Assembly (NCBI GenBank): GCA_014843695.1
Contig: CM026394.1
Span: forward strand, 33,432,164-33,496,163
DNA length: 64,000 bases
From: Archivesica marissinica
Taxonomy: Eukaryota > Mollusca > Bivalvia > Venerida > Vesicomyidae
Direction of reading: 5' to 3'
Each line of letters starts with the position of its first letter. Position 1 is the first letter of the stretch. Below, one piece after another: positions 1 through 11,409 of this stretch. The notes beneath the pieces were generated by a model. It made no database searches. It was not told the DNA's origin and saw only the letters and a list, made by a program, of their open reading frames with translations. A program made the translations under genes and the position numbers.

Positions 1-67
1 TATTGTGCGATTCAACACTAGCGAGTCCCCCGTGACCCAGTGCCATGTGCATACAATGTGTGTGTAT

Positions 68-610
68 GTTTAACATTTATTTATCGTCGCTACCGGTTGC
101 CCATATGAGCGACGCCTCCTGAAGAGATTAGTCATTTTAGATGTTTGGATGATAGTGCTATGATACAGACAGAGACCCATTCCAGAGTAGCTAGTTCATT
201 TACGTAAAGCACCGACACGAGACCTCGGTTTAAAGTCTCATCCCAAAGACTATGATATGAGTCATTTTATTATGGTATATCGGGGTGTCGAACCTGCGAC
301 CCTGTGATTATAAGGTCAACGTGATAACCACTATACCATTGTCCGATTAGCGCAGTGGTTAGCGCGCTCACGTATCATCAATGCAACCCAGGTTCGATCC
401 TCGGACCGGGAAGTATATGAGATGGTATGGTGGTCGCCAGATCGGACAGGTGGGTTTTCTCCGGGTACTCCGGTTTCCGTCCACACAAACGACCACATAT
501 ACGCTTTTATCCGCGCCAACGAGAGTGATTAATATAAGTTGTTAGAACTTGCTTCGCAATCGTTGTAAAATAAATAAAGTTTAAATTACACCATTGGACC
601 ACTGATCCGC
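68..610 (-). repeat. SINE-A, minus strand, split by a SINE-B insertion
   Basis: The tail (TTATTTATCGTCGCTACCGG) is on the left, the body follows, and the tRNA-like head ends near 610 with GATCCGC. The head is interrupted at 342-589 by SINE-B. A degenerate direct repeat of about 38 bp starting GTGCGATTCA flanks the whole insertion (5-42 and 619-656). Confidence 0.85.
342..589 (+). repeat. SINE-B nested in SINE-A
   Basis: The head contains TCCGATTAGCGCAGTGG and a B-box-like GGTTCGATCC, followed by the core GGGTTTTCTCCGGG and a tail ending AAATAAAGTTT. The flanking duplication ACCATTG is at 335-341 and 590-596. This shows SINE-B inserted after SINE-A. Confidence 0.85.
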
Positions 611-656
611 TACATGTGTTGTGCGATTCACTACTGGCGAGTCCACCGCGACCCGC

Positions 657-1216
657 GGTGTCAAATTAATGCAAACCCGAAGAGAACATTAAATACCGTT
701 CAAATTTGGATAGTGCTTATTTGATGGTGCCGACGAAAAGTAGTTTGAATTTAAAAAATCAACTATCTCATCTACGACAAACACCGTTCGTTTAGCTCAT
801 CAAATAGCTTAAATTTTATCTCTGTGAGAATTTCGCATGCAGACAAAAATATCACATACCAAACAGTATCTCTCTCTCGTTAATGAACTTGCAGTGCACT
901 GAGTGGAAAATTGCAAACTTTGAAGCACTTTGGTACTTACTTGGGGAATGATTCCACTATGGAAAGATTTATGTGTTAGCCAATTTGTCTTGAACTGCAG
1001 TTTTATGTTTGCCTACATACAGACTTGGTGTAGACAGTATCAATTACTGACGCATGTTCCCAGGAGATAGGCAACTCGAAACATTAGCGAATCACATTAC
1101 AAAGTAAGACTCATAAACTCCATTAAAATCTCGTTATGCGTTCTTTTTATTTCTTCAAATGAAAATAAAATAAAACTAAAATTAATGAGCAGATTTATAA
1201 TAGTAAATATGAATAC
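657..1216. other. AT-rich stretch, no feature seen
   Basis: I see no open frame of note, no tRNA-like head and no tandem repeat here. Confidence 0.5.
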
Positions 1217-1447
1217 GCAGGTTCGATCACCCATCTGACCCTAATGATATTAATAGTCGTAGGGACTTTAACCGAGGTGTCGTGTCGGTGCTTTACGCTG
1301 TGCACGTAAAAGAACAAGAGGATACGCTGGAATGGGTCTCTGTCTGTATCACTGCACTCTTCTCCAAAGCATAAAATGACTTATTTCTTCAGTAGGCGTC
1401 GCTCATAATTATGGGCAACCGGTAGCGACGATAAATAAGCGTAAAAA
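1217..1447 (+). repeat. SINE-A, 5'-truncated, plus strand
   Basis: It starts within the T-arm equivalent (GCAGGTTCGATC) and runs through the body (CGTGTCGGTGCTTTAC) to the tail GACGATAAATAAGCG. The 46-bp minisatellite begins directly after the tail. Confidence 0.8.
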
Positions 1448-1448
1448 T

Positions 1449-2135
1449 GTTACATGGCAACACTCCCGAGCGGTAGCTCAACGCGAGATCTTAAGTAACA
1501 TGGCAACACTCTCGAGCGGTAGTTCAACGCGAGATCTTACGTTACATGGCAACACTCTCGAACGGTAACACAAGAGCGAGGTTTACGTTACATGGCAACA
1601 CACTCGAACGGTAGCTCAAAGCGAGATATTAAGTAACATGGCAACACTCTCGAGCGGTAGTTCAACGCGAGATCTTACGTTACATGGCAACACTCTCGAA
1701 CGGTAACACAAGAGCGATGTTTACGTTACATGGCAACACTCTCGAACGGTAACACAAGAGCGAGGTTTACGTTACATGGCAACACTCTCGAACGGTAACT
1801 CAACGCGAGATCTTAAGTAGCATGGCAATACTCTCGAGCGGTAACTCAACGCGAGATCTCACGTTACATGGTAACACTCTCGAGCGGTAACTCAAAGCGA
1901 GATCTTACGTTACATGGCAACACTCTCGAGCGGTAACACAAGAGCGAGGTTTACGTTACATGGCAACACTTTTAGTTTAATAATATGTTATTGCATTGCA
2001 AACACTTCCCGAGCGGTAACACAAAAGCGAGCCTTTACGTTGCATGGCAACATATTCGAGCGGTACCTCAAAAGCAAGAGCTTTTAAGTTACATAACAAT
2101 AATCTCGAGCGGAAACTCAAAAGCGAGTTTTTAAG
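1449..2135. repeat. 46-bp minisatellite, about 15 copies
   Basis: The unit begins GTTACATGGCAACACTCTCG. Successive CATGGCAAC anchors at 1,453, 1,499, 1,545, 1,591 and 1,637 are exactly 46 bp apart. Two subtypes alternate, one ending in GAGATCTTAC and the other in GCGAGGTTTAC. Copies from about 1,970 on are more diverged and carry small insertions. Confidence 0.9.
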
Positions 2136-2540
2136 CCGACAAGATTAAAACTATATGTCTCGCTATGTATTCAACAATCCTTTCCCTTATTCTACGTAAT
2201 GGATATGTTTGCAAACATTGTGCAGATTTAAAGTGGTCTGGAGAAAAACACAGTTTGATATACAGCCTAGGACTCGGTTAATGGTCCCTCGTCTCTCGGA
2301 CGAGCCCAAAATAAACCGCCATTACAGATCGTAGTCTATCAACACACGTTACCATGATTTATAAGTTCAAAAGCGAAATTTATCAATGTTGACGTACTAG
2401 GGCAATTAGGAAAGTGCTCATATGTTTGCTTTTATCATTTCCTTCTCATAAGAAGACCATAAAGTAAATGAGTGACTCAATTTTCTCTTCGATACATAGG
2501 AATTCGCAGATAACCACGTTTGTTTAGAGGTTATCCGGGT
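2136..2540. other. No feature seen
   Basis: AT-rich sequence between two minisatellites, without a recognisable gene or repeat. Confidence 0.5.
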
Positions 2541-2799
2541 CAGGGGAGATCATTCTCAGATATTTAGTTCAGGGGAGATCATTCTCAGATATTTAGTTCA
2601 GGGGAGATCATTCTCAGATATTTAGTTCAGGGGAGATCATTCTCAGATATTTAGTTCAGGGGAGATCATTCTCAAATATTTAGTTCAGGGGAGATCATTC
2701 TCAGGTATTTAGTTCAGGGGAGATCATTCTCAGATATTTAGTTCAGGGGAGATCATTCTCAGATATTTAGTTCAGGGGAGATCATTCTCAGATATTTAG
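2541..2799. repeat. 29-bp minisatellite, 9 copies
   Basis: The unit contains TCAGGGGAGATCATTCTCAG followed by ATATTTAGT. Copies are nearly identical, with two single-base variants, which suggests recent expansion. Confidence 0.9.
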
Positions 2800-2975
2800 C
2801 TATTCTGTGTTGAAAGCAATTGTATGTATAGTAGACGGAGTGAGTTTCCCCACGAGTCGATTCTTTAACTCTGTGCATGATGGGTGTCAAATAAAGGCTA
2901 TAATTAGTTCAAATAATTGTAGCAGACGACATTTCATTAGTGTGTAGCTGAAAACTCATGTGAAAAAATGTGTGT

Positions 2976-3090
2976 GTTTTACGTTTATTTATCGTCGCTA
3001 TCGGTTGCCCATATGAGCGACGCCTCCTGAAGAGATTAGTCATTTTAGATTTTTGAAGGATAGTGCAATGATACAGACAGTTTCGACACA
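2976..3090 (-). repeat. SINE-A fragment (3' part), minus strand
   Basis: The tail TTATTTATCGTCGCTATCGG and the adjoining body to about GATACAGACAG are present. The head is missing, so this is a 5'-truncated insertion. Confidence 0.75.
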
Positions 3091-3430
3091 TTCCAATGAA
3101 GTTGCATGACATATTTGACAGCTAGTTTCATCGCTAGCGTGCAAAGAGTTAGTAATATATATATACTATATATATATATAATGTTGCATATGCACGTATT
3201 GTATTGGAAAGCATGGGCGTTTCAGAATGTGGATATTGACAATAATTGTTTTACATGTGTGTCTGTTTTGTAAGCTACCATGAAATTAGTATGGGGTTTA
3301 TTTATCTGTAAATTAATTGTTCAACCTCCGAGGTGAAATAGATACGGTATCGGCCCCTGTAGCATAGAGGATGTGAGCTAGAGGCCAGCCAGAACCACGA
3401 TTATTTTGTTATGTCAATAAACCGCGTATA

Positions 3431-3556
3431 CGACGTTTGTTTATTAGTTGAAATACTCAGTTTTTGAGGCAAATATTTGGGGGAAATTATACCATATAAT
3501 AAGAAATTACATTCTGTAGAAATTTGCGTTTTCACTGATGTAGTGTCGCTTTAAGC
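3431..3556 (+). repeat. Dispersed repeat, one of an inverted pair
   Basis: This segment, containing CTCAGTTTTTGAGGCAAATA, recurs in reverse orientation at about 40,722-40,843 with small differences. It ends near TGTCGCTTTAAG. The class is unknown. Confidence 0.65.
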
Positions 3557-3681
3557 TAAACACATACATCCACATTGCGTCTTCTATTTCCATGTACAAC
3601 CGGTTTATACTTGTTGATGGAAATAGGTTCAATCAGGAATGATGGCTCGAGAGTGATTAAGCTAATGTAATACACATTGTT

Positions 3682-3968
3682 TGTTTTTTACGTTTATTTA
3701 TCGTCGCTACCGGTTACCCATATGAGCGACGCCTCCTGAAGAGATTAGTCATTTTAGATTTTTGGAGGATAGTGCAATGATACAGAAAGAGACCCATTAC
3801 AGAGTATCCTCTGGTTCTTTTACGTGCACGGTGTAAAGCACCGACACGAGACCTCGGTTTAACGTCACATCTGAAAGACTGTTAATTTTATTAGGGTCAG
3901 ACGGGGGATCGAACCTGCGATCCCTGGATTACCAGTCCAGCGCGTTACCACTGGACTACAGATCCGTC
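3682..3968 (-). repeat. SINE-A, full length, minus strand
   Basis: It is complete from the tail (CGTTTATTTATCGTCGC) to the tRNA-like head. On the minus strand the head has the A-box TAGTCCAGTGG and B-box GGTTCGATCC. The anticodon stem is CTGGA/TCCAG with GGT at the anticodon position, that is tRNA-Thr-like. It is a SINE head rather than a functional tRNA gene because the SINE body follows. Confidence 0.9.
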
Positions 3969-5564
3969 ATGTTGCGTGATCGAGTTAAATAGATATTATT
4001 TGTATGTATAAAGCCGGCATACATGATATTCGTGGCTTTTTAGAAACTAAAACCAAAATGGATCACGTTTCTCGAAGTACCATTTTTCAAATTAGCGACT
4101 TCGAGCTTGACGGGGTTTCTATAGGCTTCGCATGGGTTTGGAAACCCTAGTCAATGGTGTATCTGTATTATATGTCAATGTTTAATACATGGACTAGAAA
4201 CCGGACACTTAAACAGTCTACATGCAGTTAATTAGATTATTGATTTCAGTAATGTAGCCGCATATTAATTATGTTCGAATGGTAAAATGCCTTTACAAAT
4301 GATTTGTGACTATAAACATCAACACTCACCCCTGCTCCCACGGAGTCCCACCCCAGCCCCATTTACACTCGGGCACAGCCATCCATATATTATAAAATAA
4401 ACATTAATTTAGCCATTAATGCAATATAAATCAAAATGTTGTGTTTTTAACGGGTTTTTTCATAACCTCACATCATCGCCACCCCATACTTCCGCCACCC
4501 CAGAATGCAACAGTTATTCAATAAACGTATATTACAAGTATATATATATATGCTCTTCATAAATAGCTCACACCCCGACTAAACTTTCTTGATCACCCCT
4601 ACATATACGAAATACGCCCCAGGATAATAATATCGCATGAAAACTCATTTAATTTTTATCATTTATAACTGTATGTTTCCTCTCGTATAGCGTTCCGTAT
4701 TTTATTTAAATAATGTACCCATTAATCAATGTCTCGAGAGATCTTTCATTAAATGAATTTTTGAACATAAATGAGATTTAAATTACTCTGAGATAAAATG
4801 CTTTTTAGATGGCGAAGATACGGGCGCGAACCATTTTGTTATCATGCGTTTGACGAAATTGGGGCGAATGGGAAATTTGCGGCCGGTGTTTAGAAAAAAA
4901 AATAACGTATTGTCGCAAAAGTAGGCAAATATACGTTTATACATTTTTTGTTTTCATTTCTCTTCACGTAATGAGAGACATTTGTCAGTTACTGCCCTGA
5001 ATACTCATTAAAAGTAGATGTGTGCGCTTTAGTGTTTTCCTCTGTTTTTATCGTTGTTTCCTTTGCACAAAATGCTAGCAATTTTATTCTATTATCGCTT
5101 CTTTATGATTATTAAATTACTATATCTCGACAGATCTCCTACAGTGTATGCAATGTGTACTTATTTGTAAAACAATGCTATCAGTTAATTAACACGATTT
5201 TGATAAAATGACATTTATCATACCGCAACATCTGGTTAAGGAGCAACAGTAAAAACAAAGGATTCCAACTATTTACATTTTGGAAAAAAATCAGACTCTA
5301 TCTGCCAAGGGAGGTAATAGAACATTTAGAGATGTCTCTCATTGAAGAATGGGGGGGAAATCTCCCAAGTTCCTCTCAGTTGAACAATGTTTGTTATAAC
5401 TTGTGGCCCGACCCTTTTGCTGTGTTACACACATGTATATATGTTCCTTATAATCTGTTAACTTATTTCACATCTGATTCATGCTCGTATGTATATATTG
5501 TAGTGTCGAATGTATTACATATGCAATAAAATATGATTAAATCAAAGTTGAACATATGCATATA
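3969..5564. other. AT-rich stretch, no gene recognised
   Basis: It contains short AT runs (for example near 4,540) and only short open frames. The frame at 5,332-5,529 matches nothing I recognise and I do not support it as a gene. Confidence 0.5.
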
Positions 5565-5947
5565 TATTTTATTCTTTATTTCAGTCTCATCAATGTACAG
5601 CATATAACAAACATAGAATACAGTTTACATATTAAAAAATACATTGCCACTCAATTCAGAGTTACAAGAGACTATGCATATATACATCATTCATCTATAA
5701 CATATTGCACTACTATAGTATATACATGTACATGTGATAACTACATGTGTGAGCTAAAGCTGAAAAGCAGTCGCTAATTGAAATTTAAAATCTTATTAAG
5801 ATGTAATGGAATGAAAAATACTGAACGCAAAATAAGCACTACTGTGCAAACTAAAAAATGTTTTAAAAGATCAAATACCAATTCCAATCAGATTGGGATT
5901 AGCCTAATTAGCAACTGCTTTTCAGTTGTAATAAAATATGAAGACGA
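5565..5947 (+). repeat. Dispersed 383-bp repeat, copy 1
   Basis: It is nearly identical to 7,192-7,574 (offset 1,627 bp), from ATTCTTTATTTCAGTCTCAT to GAAGACGA. The class is unknown. It could be the end of a transposable element, and its open frame is broken differently in the two copies. Confidence 0.8.
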
Positions 5948-6420
5948 CATATAAAACACTCATACACATATATGTGTCATTGTTGGTTTGTGAGACACAC
6001 ACAGAGAGATAAGACAATAAAGTACATGTACGATAATATATACAATTGTCAGCTTACAGCTTAAAGCCCAAATATGCGTTAACTCTGATAATGTTCTAAC
6101 GTGAGCAGACGGGTGTATATATTTCCATGTTTTCAATAATGAGCTACTCAAGTTACTCGAATCTGTCGTAGACTTTTGAAGATATGTTCACAAAATGATG
6201 TTGTTGTTTTTTTGGGTGAAAATACAATTTATGTATTACTTCCCTTTTTACATACTCGTAACTATCTAATAATGGTAGTTTGCTAAAGTAAAACCGTTAG
6301 CAGATATGTGTACCATTTAATGCCTAATAAAATATAATATATGTTCTGTCATATGTTATGTTATTTGAATATAAAAGTTGTATGTGTTTAACTATTTATA
6401 TATTTTCCATTTAATGAAAA
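5948..6420. other. No feature seen
   Basis: AT-rich sequence without a recognisable gene or repeat. Confidence 0.45.
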
Positions 6421-6431
6421 ATCGTCAAAAA

Positions 6432-6718
6432 ACGGACGGATCTGTAGTCCAGTGGTAACACACTCGATTGGTAATCCAGGGATCGCAGTTCGATCCCCCG
6501 TCTGACCCTAATAAAATTAACAGTCTTTCAGATGGGACGTTAAACCGAGGTCTCGTGTCGGTGCTTTACACCGTGCACGTAAAAGAACCAGAGGAGACTC
6601 TGGAATGTGTCTCCGTCTGTATCATTGCACTATCCTCCAAAATCTAAAATGACTAATATATTCAGGAGGCGTCGCTCATATGGGCAACCGGTAGCGACGA
6701 TAAATAAACGTAAAACAC
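6432..6718 (+). repeat. SINE-A, full length, with target-site duplication
   Basis: The head (A-box TAGTCCAGTGG, anticodon position GGT), body and tail GACGATAAATAAACG are all present. The duplication ATCGTCAAAAA is at 6,421-6,431 and 6,719-6,729, which fixes both ends. Confidence 0.92.
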
Positions 6719-6729
6719 ATCGTCAAAAA

Positions 6730-7191
6730 GGCACATCGGTCTAAAATTTAAAAAATTAGATTTCAAAAATGATATATCCAAACATCTCTGCCGTCTTCTT
6801 ATTTGTTTGGAAGTGTCGACCGGAGACGCATGTATTTATGGTCGCCTGGCTTTATAAAATTATGCAAGTTATTTCTCACTCATTTATCATCAGCCGATGT
6901 GTGAAATTTTGCAATGAAATACTTTAGAATACATTAGCGAAAATTAATGACCCGCAAATTATTAAGAAACTGTTGTAAACGAACCCCAGACGAAATGGAT
7001 AGTAAATGAACTCTTAATTACATCCCATTCAGGGAACCAACTAGAAATAAGACGTTATACTTTGATGTAAATTATTTCTTTGAGCGCACGTCGATATATG
7101 TAATATACACAGCATAGTGAGCTATATTCAGATTTGGATATATTTTGATTTATATATTGTATAATATACGTCCATACTATATTTTATTTTA
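6730..7191. other. No feature seen
   Basis: AT-rich sequence between SINE-A and the second copy of the 383-bp repeat. Confidence 0.45.
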
Positions 7192-7574
7192 TATTTTATT
7201 CTTTATTTCAGTCTCATCAATGTACAGCATATAACAAACATAGAATATACTTTACATATTAAAAAGTACATTGCCACTCAATTCAGAGTTACAAGAGACT
7301 ATGTATATATACATCATTCATCTATAACATATTGCACTACTATAGTATATACATGTACATGTGATAACTACATGTGTGAGATAAAGCTGAAAAGCAATCG
7401 CTAATTGAAATTTAAAATCTTATTAAAATGTAATGGAATGAAAAATACTGAAAGCAAAATAAGCACTACTGCGCAAACTAAAAAATGTTTTAAAAGATCA
7501 AATACCAATTCCAATCAGATTGGGATTAGCCTAATTAGCAAATGCTTTTCAATTGTAATAAAATATGAAGACGA
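7192..7574 (+). repeat. Dispersed 383-bp repeat, copy 2
   Basis: Direct-orientation partner of 5,565-5,947, with scattered substitutions. An open frame at 7,405-7,647 runs out of the repeat into unrelated sequence, which argues against coding. Confidence 0.8.
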
Positions 7575-7803
7575 ACTGGTGGATGCAAAAAAAACTGGCT
7601 CTACTATTTTATATGATTTATTACATTTTGCTAATTATACAATATAATATATAATAATGAATAATACGTGATTACGCTAATTACGTCATTAAGTAATTTG
7701 TTATTGATAGAGACCTCTTCATAATTATATTAGTTATTTGAGTTGTGAAGGAGAGCACACTATTATACAGCAGACGTTTCAATTCCAGAAACACTTCTGT
7801 TTG

Positions 7804-8323
7804 CAGGTATATACCTGGTGTATAGCATAGAGACATGCTACATCTACTTACAATACACCCAATACTAGTATGCTTCTGGTTCCAGGTATATACCTGGTGT
7901 ATAGCATAGAGACATGCTACATCTACTTACAATACACCCAATACTAGTATACTTCTGGTTCCAGGTATATACCTGGTGTATAGCATAGAGACATGCTACA
8001 TCTACTTACAATACATCCAATACTAGTATACTTCTGGTTCCAGGTATATACCTGGTGTATAGCATAGAGACATGCTACATCTACTTACAATACACCCAAT
8101 ACTAGTATGCTTCTGGTTCGTTTATATACCTGGTGTATAGCATAGAGACATGCTACATCTACTTACAATACACCCAATACTAGTATGCTTCTGGTTCGTT
8201 TATATACCTGGTGTATAGCATAGAGACATGCTACATCTACTTACAATACATCCAATACTAGTATGCTTCTGGTTCGTTTATATACCTGGTGTATAGCATA
8301 GAGACATGCTACATCGACTTACA
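7804..8323. repeat. 79-bp minisatellite, 6.6 copies
   Basis: Units start CAGGTATATACCTGGTGTAT at 7,804, 7,883, 7,962 and 8,041, exactly 79 bp apart. Later units replace CAGG by GTTT. A short palindrome, GGTATATACC, opens the early units. The array is interrupted by SINE-A in its last copy. Confidence 0.92.
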
Positions 8324-8600
8324 CAGACGGATTTGTAGTCCAGTGGTAACACGCTGGACTGGTAATCCAGGGATCGCAGGTTAATATTAACAGTCTTTCA
8401 GATGGGACTTTCAACCGAGGTCCCGTGTCGGTGCTGTACACCGTGCACGTAAACGAACCAGTGAAGATTCTGGAATGGGTCTCGGTCTGATTCAACTATC
8501 AATGCACTATCCTCCAAAAATCTAAAATGACCAATCTCTTCAGGAGGCGTCGCTCATATGGGCAACCGGTAGCGACGATAAATAAACGTAAAACATACAC
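8324..8600 (+). repeat. SINE-A inserted into the 79-bp array
   Basis: The duplication ACATCGACTTACA at 8,311-8,323 and 8,601-8,613 brackets it precisely. The T-arm region is deleted: GGGATCGCAGG runs straight into TTAATATTAAC, so the B-box is damaged. Confidence 0.92.
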
Positions 8601-8756
8601 ACATCGACTTACAGTCCATCCAATATACTGTTATTAATATTATTATTATCAGGGCTGCGGATCGAACCTATGATATGTGGCTTCAGCGTTCAACTTGCTG
8701 AACCACTGCACGACTGAACCATTCACAATAACTATTATATTAATAAAATATTCTTT

Positions 8757-8770
8757 TTATGTATTTTCAG
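8757..8770 (+). promoter_or_regulatory. Splice acceptor of the BAMBI-like exon
   Basis: A T-rich stretch ending TTTTCAG precedes the first codons with BAMBI similarity. The intron phase is 1, because the last G of the AG would otherwise complete the Gly codon read through from the intron. The preceding intron holds SINE-A at 8,324-8,600 and the 79-bp array if it extends that far. Confidence 0.75.
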
Positions 8771-9339
8771 GCAGCACAGACGGAATTTCATCCAAAAGAA
8801 CCCACGAGACCCCAAAGCCCCATAAAGATTTGTGGTTCAAGGCCGCCGTGATCGCTGTGCCGATTGCCGGCGGCTTCATACTCATTCTTCTTGTTCTTCT
8901 CGCAGTGCGCATGCTCAGAACTGACTCACGTCAACACAAGAGACTTATTCAAATACGCCGTGAACGCAGTTTGACAAAAGCTCAGTTATACGTCACGGAT
9001 CATTTTATTGACAAGGATAAAAATATAGTCACAAATGACAATCGTATTTATACTAATAACCACAGTCACGTGCACTGTGATAGACATGCCAACAATAGAG
9101 AACTTAGTCATTCCCACAGACACTCAAGCTGTCCTCATCATCACCATCACCATAAACACACTAATCCGAAAGTGATTACTAATCGTGAAGGGCATACATA
9201 TGAACAAATAGTTACAAAAACCAATGAAGGAAATACAGGGTTCTGCGAGCACAAGTGTAGCAGTACTCGGACGTCGCCGTATCCTTCTGTAATCGTATGG
9301 GGGAAGTCAAATCATGCTGATTCAGCAGACGTTGTGTAG
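8771..9339 (+). CDS. BAMBI: BAMBI-like TGF-beta pseudoreceptor, terminal coding exon
   Basis: The exon follows a good acceptor (T-rich tract then TTTTCAG ending at 8,770), begins in phase 1, and encodes about 188 residues to a TAG at 9,337-9,339. Near the start it reads DLWFKAAVIAVPIAGG and continues as a hydrophobic helix ending in LLAVRML. That is the juxtamembrane and membrane segment typical of BAMBI, the kinase-less decoy of type I BMP/activin receptors that dampens TGF-beta family signalling at the plasma membrane. A basic stop-transfer region (RQHKRLIQIRRER) follows, then a His-rich tail with six consecutive His, and a C-terminal block with VIVWGKS that resembles the conserved VHWG end of vertebrate BAMBI. 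There is no kinase domain. The Cys-rich ectodomain and signal peptide must lie in upstream exons; I did not find them in 1-8,770, so they are probably further 5'. The open frame extends 94 bases upstream of the acceptor, which I take to be intron. Family assignment is fairly sure; His-tail function is unknown. Confidence 0.85.
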
Positions 9340-9980
9340 CATTCTGATATCTGATGTATAATTGGATGGTAATAGGGTAAAATATTGAAATCTACGTTGT
9401 GATTGGTTAGTGTCGGTGAAATGGATTACTTCGGCGTGCATTGGTGTCGCGTAGAACACAAAATGGAGGACAGAAATCGTCGTGGAAGTACATGTGATTA
9501 TTGTTGCAAGAATTATCTGTGTTCATTGTAGTAGTTTTGTAAGTTATGCGGTCAAGAATGTTGTCATGTTAATTATTTGCTCATTCCCATCTTGTCATTA
9601 TGTAAAGTGGGCATTGTGTCCACTATAATATGTAAATATAACATAAAAACAAGTGTTTGCTGTGAGTTCATTGCTGGTATTTATTCAACGGTCAAACCAT
9701 GTCAGTTTCTCGCCATCCGATCGACACCTAAGCAATTTTCCCCATTTTCTCCCCTAACCGTTCTAATATATATTAGTAACGTGAAGTAAAATTCAATTTA
9801 ATACATTCAATGTCAAAATATTGATAATATAAATGTCAACACATTTCTACATGTTTAGCGTAACCAATAACTCTTAAGGTATGTGTATAAGAACGTGTAT
9901 ATTGTGTTTTCCGCTATATATTTTTGGTTTAAAAACTACGTCTCATACAGTTTTCCCAAAAATGAAAAACAAACGTAAAA
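9340..9980 (+). other. Presumed 3' UTR and flank of the BAMBI-like gene
   Basis: This stretch follows the stop codon and is AT-rich without a convincing open frame or recognised repeat. I see no clear canonical AATAAA close to the stop. The first clear one, near 10,413, lies inside a MITE. The transcript end cannot be placed from sequence alone. Confidence 0.4.
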
Positions 9981-10198
9981 AATGGGCGCAGTTGTTATCA
10001 CACGCTTGCTAATCAACAATGTAACTGGTTCGATCCTCGGACCTGGCAAGTATGTGAGGTGGTACGATGGTCGCCAGATCGGATAGGTGGATTTTCTCCG
10101 GGTTGTCCGGTTTCCTTCCACGCGTTCATCCGCGCCAACGAGAGTGATTAATATAAGTTGTTAAAGTTAGTTTCGCAATCGATGTAAAATTTAAGTTT
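9981..10198 (+). repeat. SINE-B, plus strand
   Basis: A diverged head with GGTTCGATCCTCGGACC is followed by the core GATTTTCTCCGGG and a tail with TTTCGCAATCGATGT. Confidence 0.8.
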
Positions 10199-10394
10199 AT
10201 ATACTAAGCATATAAAAGTGGTACACCGGACTATCCTATGATATATGCCACGTGGCCGGAAACTGACATGTTGTGTTCCTATTGGGGGAACTTAGCATAC
10301 GTTGCTAAGCTCACACACGTCCAAGACCTTATGGCTTCAATATTTAGATGTTACGCTGTGAACTGTCTATGTATATGTGTAATAATCATATATA

Positions 10395-10640
10395 TTAACT
10401 CTTTCAGCGCCGAATAAAGTCAGAGCATGTGCAAACAACATAGATCCAGACCAGCCGCGACGTAACGCCGCGTCTGATCAGGATCTATGTTGTTTGCTAT
10501 TCGGACAGGTGCTTCAGCTCCACTGTCTGAAGAGCAATCAGCATATAGCCTGATCAGACGGCATGTTCTGTTCTCTCCGATCGGGTTCTCTACTTTTTTA
10601 CAAAGTCGCTTTTATGCGACATTGGCGCTGAAAGAGTTAA
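10395..10640. mobile_element. MITE-like element, 246 bp, 17-bp terminal inverted repeats
   Basis: It begins TTAACTCTTTCAGCGCC and ends with the exact reverse complement. Inside is a second inverted pair around 10,441-10,490 (AGATCCAGACCAG against a diverged CTGATCAGGATCT). No transposase is present. A related but more diverged element lies at 13,448-13,691. Confidence 0.8.
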
Positions 10641-10779
10641 ACATTATAAATTTAAAACGAAAAGTGCCTTTTTCTGCTAGCTACAATGCTAGACTTGCTC
10701 CATCATGTTAAACATTTCTAACTTTTAACTTAAAGACATATTCCTGTTCCAAATATTGGTATTTCATTGTATGCGAGTG

Positions 10780-10965
10780 GCCCCGTTTTTTCTGCCAGAA
10801 ATATTGATAAAACATGCTAAACGTGATGCACGCGCATTCATTCCAGTGTTGTTATGATTTGCTACGGATAATCGGAGATGCGATGAAAAGCCGAATGAAA
10901 GACTAACCAAGTCAAAATCAGATTATATATTATTCTGCTATGTTCGAGTACATTTAAACTGTTAA
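10780..10965 (+). repeat. Old duplicated segment, copy 1
   Basis: It aligns loosely in direct orientation with 11,221-11,409, sharing blocks such as CCCGTTTTT, GTGATTTGC-like and GTACATT. The divergence is considerable. The class is unknown. Confidence 0.5.
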
Positions 10966-11220
10966 TAAATATGTATTTCTTTATTGCAACTTGTGTAGGC
11001 CTACTACTGATTGTGTAGCTGATTTTAAAGAGTATGGCACTCAGTTTAAACAGGAATATATCTTTAAGCATTACAAAAATGGAATACTGAATTCATAAGC
11101 GTAAACACCGCTTTATCAAGTAAGGGAGATAACTATTGTCTCCGTTACGTCGTACTTATGTTAAAAGTTGACTGTCATTTATTCCTGTTAAAAAATAAAA
11201 GAAATTGCAGCATTTGCGAA

Positions 11221-11409
11221 TGTCCCGTTTTTGATATGTCAGCGATTTTAACAAAACGTGCTAAAAGTGATTTACGCACGTTAAGTTCATTACTGGCATT
11301 ATTTGTTACGGAGAAACTGAAATACGAAGATAGCCGAACGAACCCGGAAATATCCTAGTCAAAATAGATTATATGTTTCTCAACCATGTTCAAGTACATT
11401 CAAATGTTA
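11221..11409 (+). repeat. Old duplicated segment, copy 2
   Basis: Partner of 10,780-10,965. Open frames here differ between the copies and I do not support them as genes. Confidence 0.5.
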
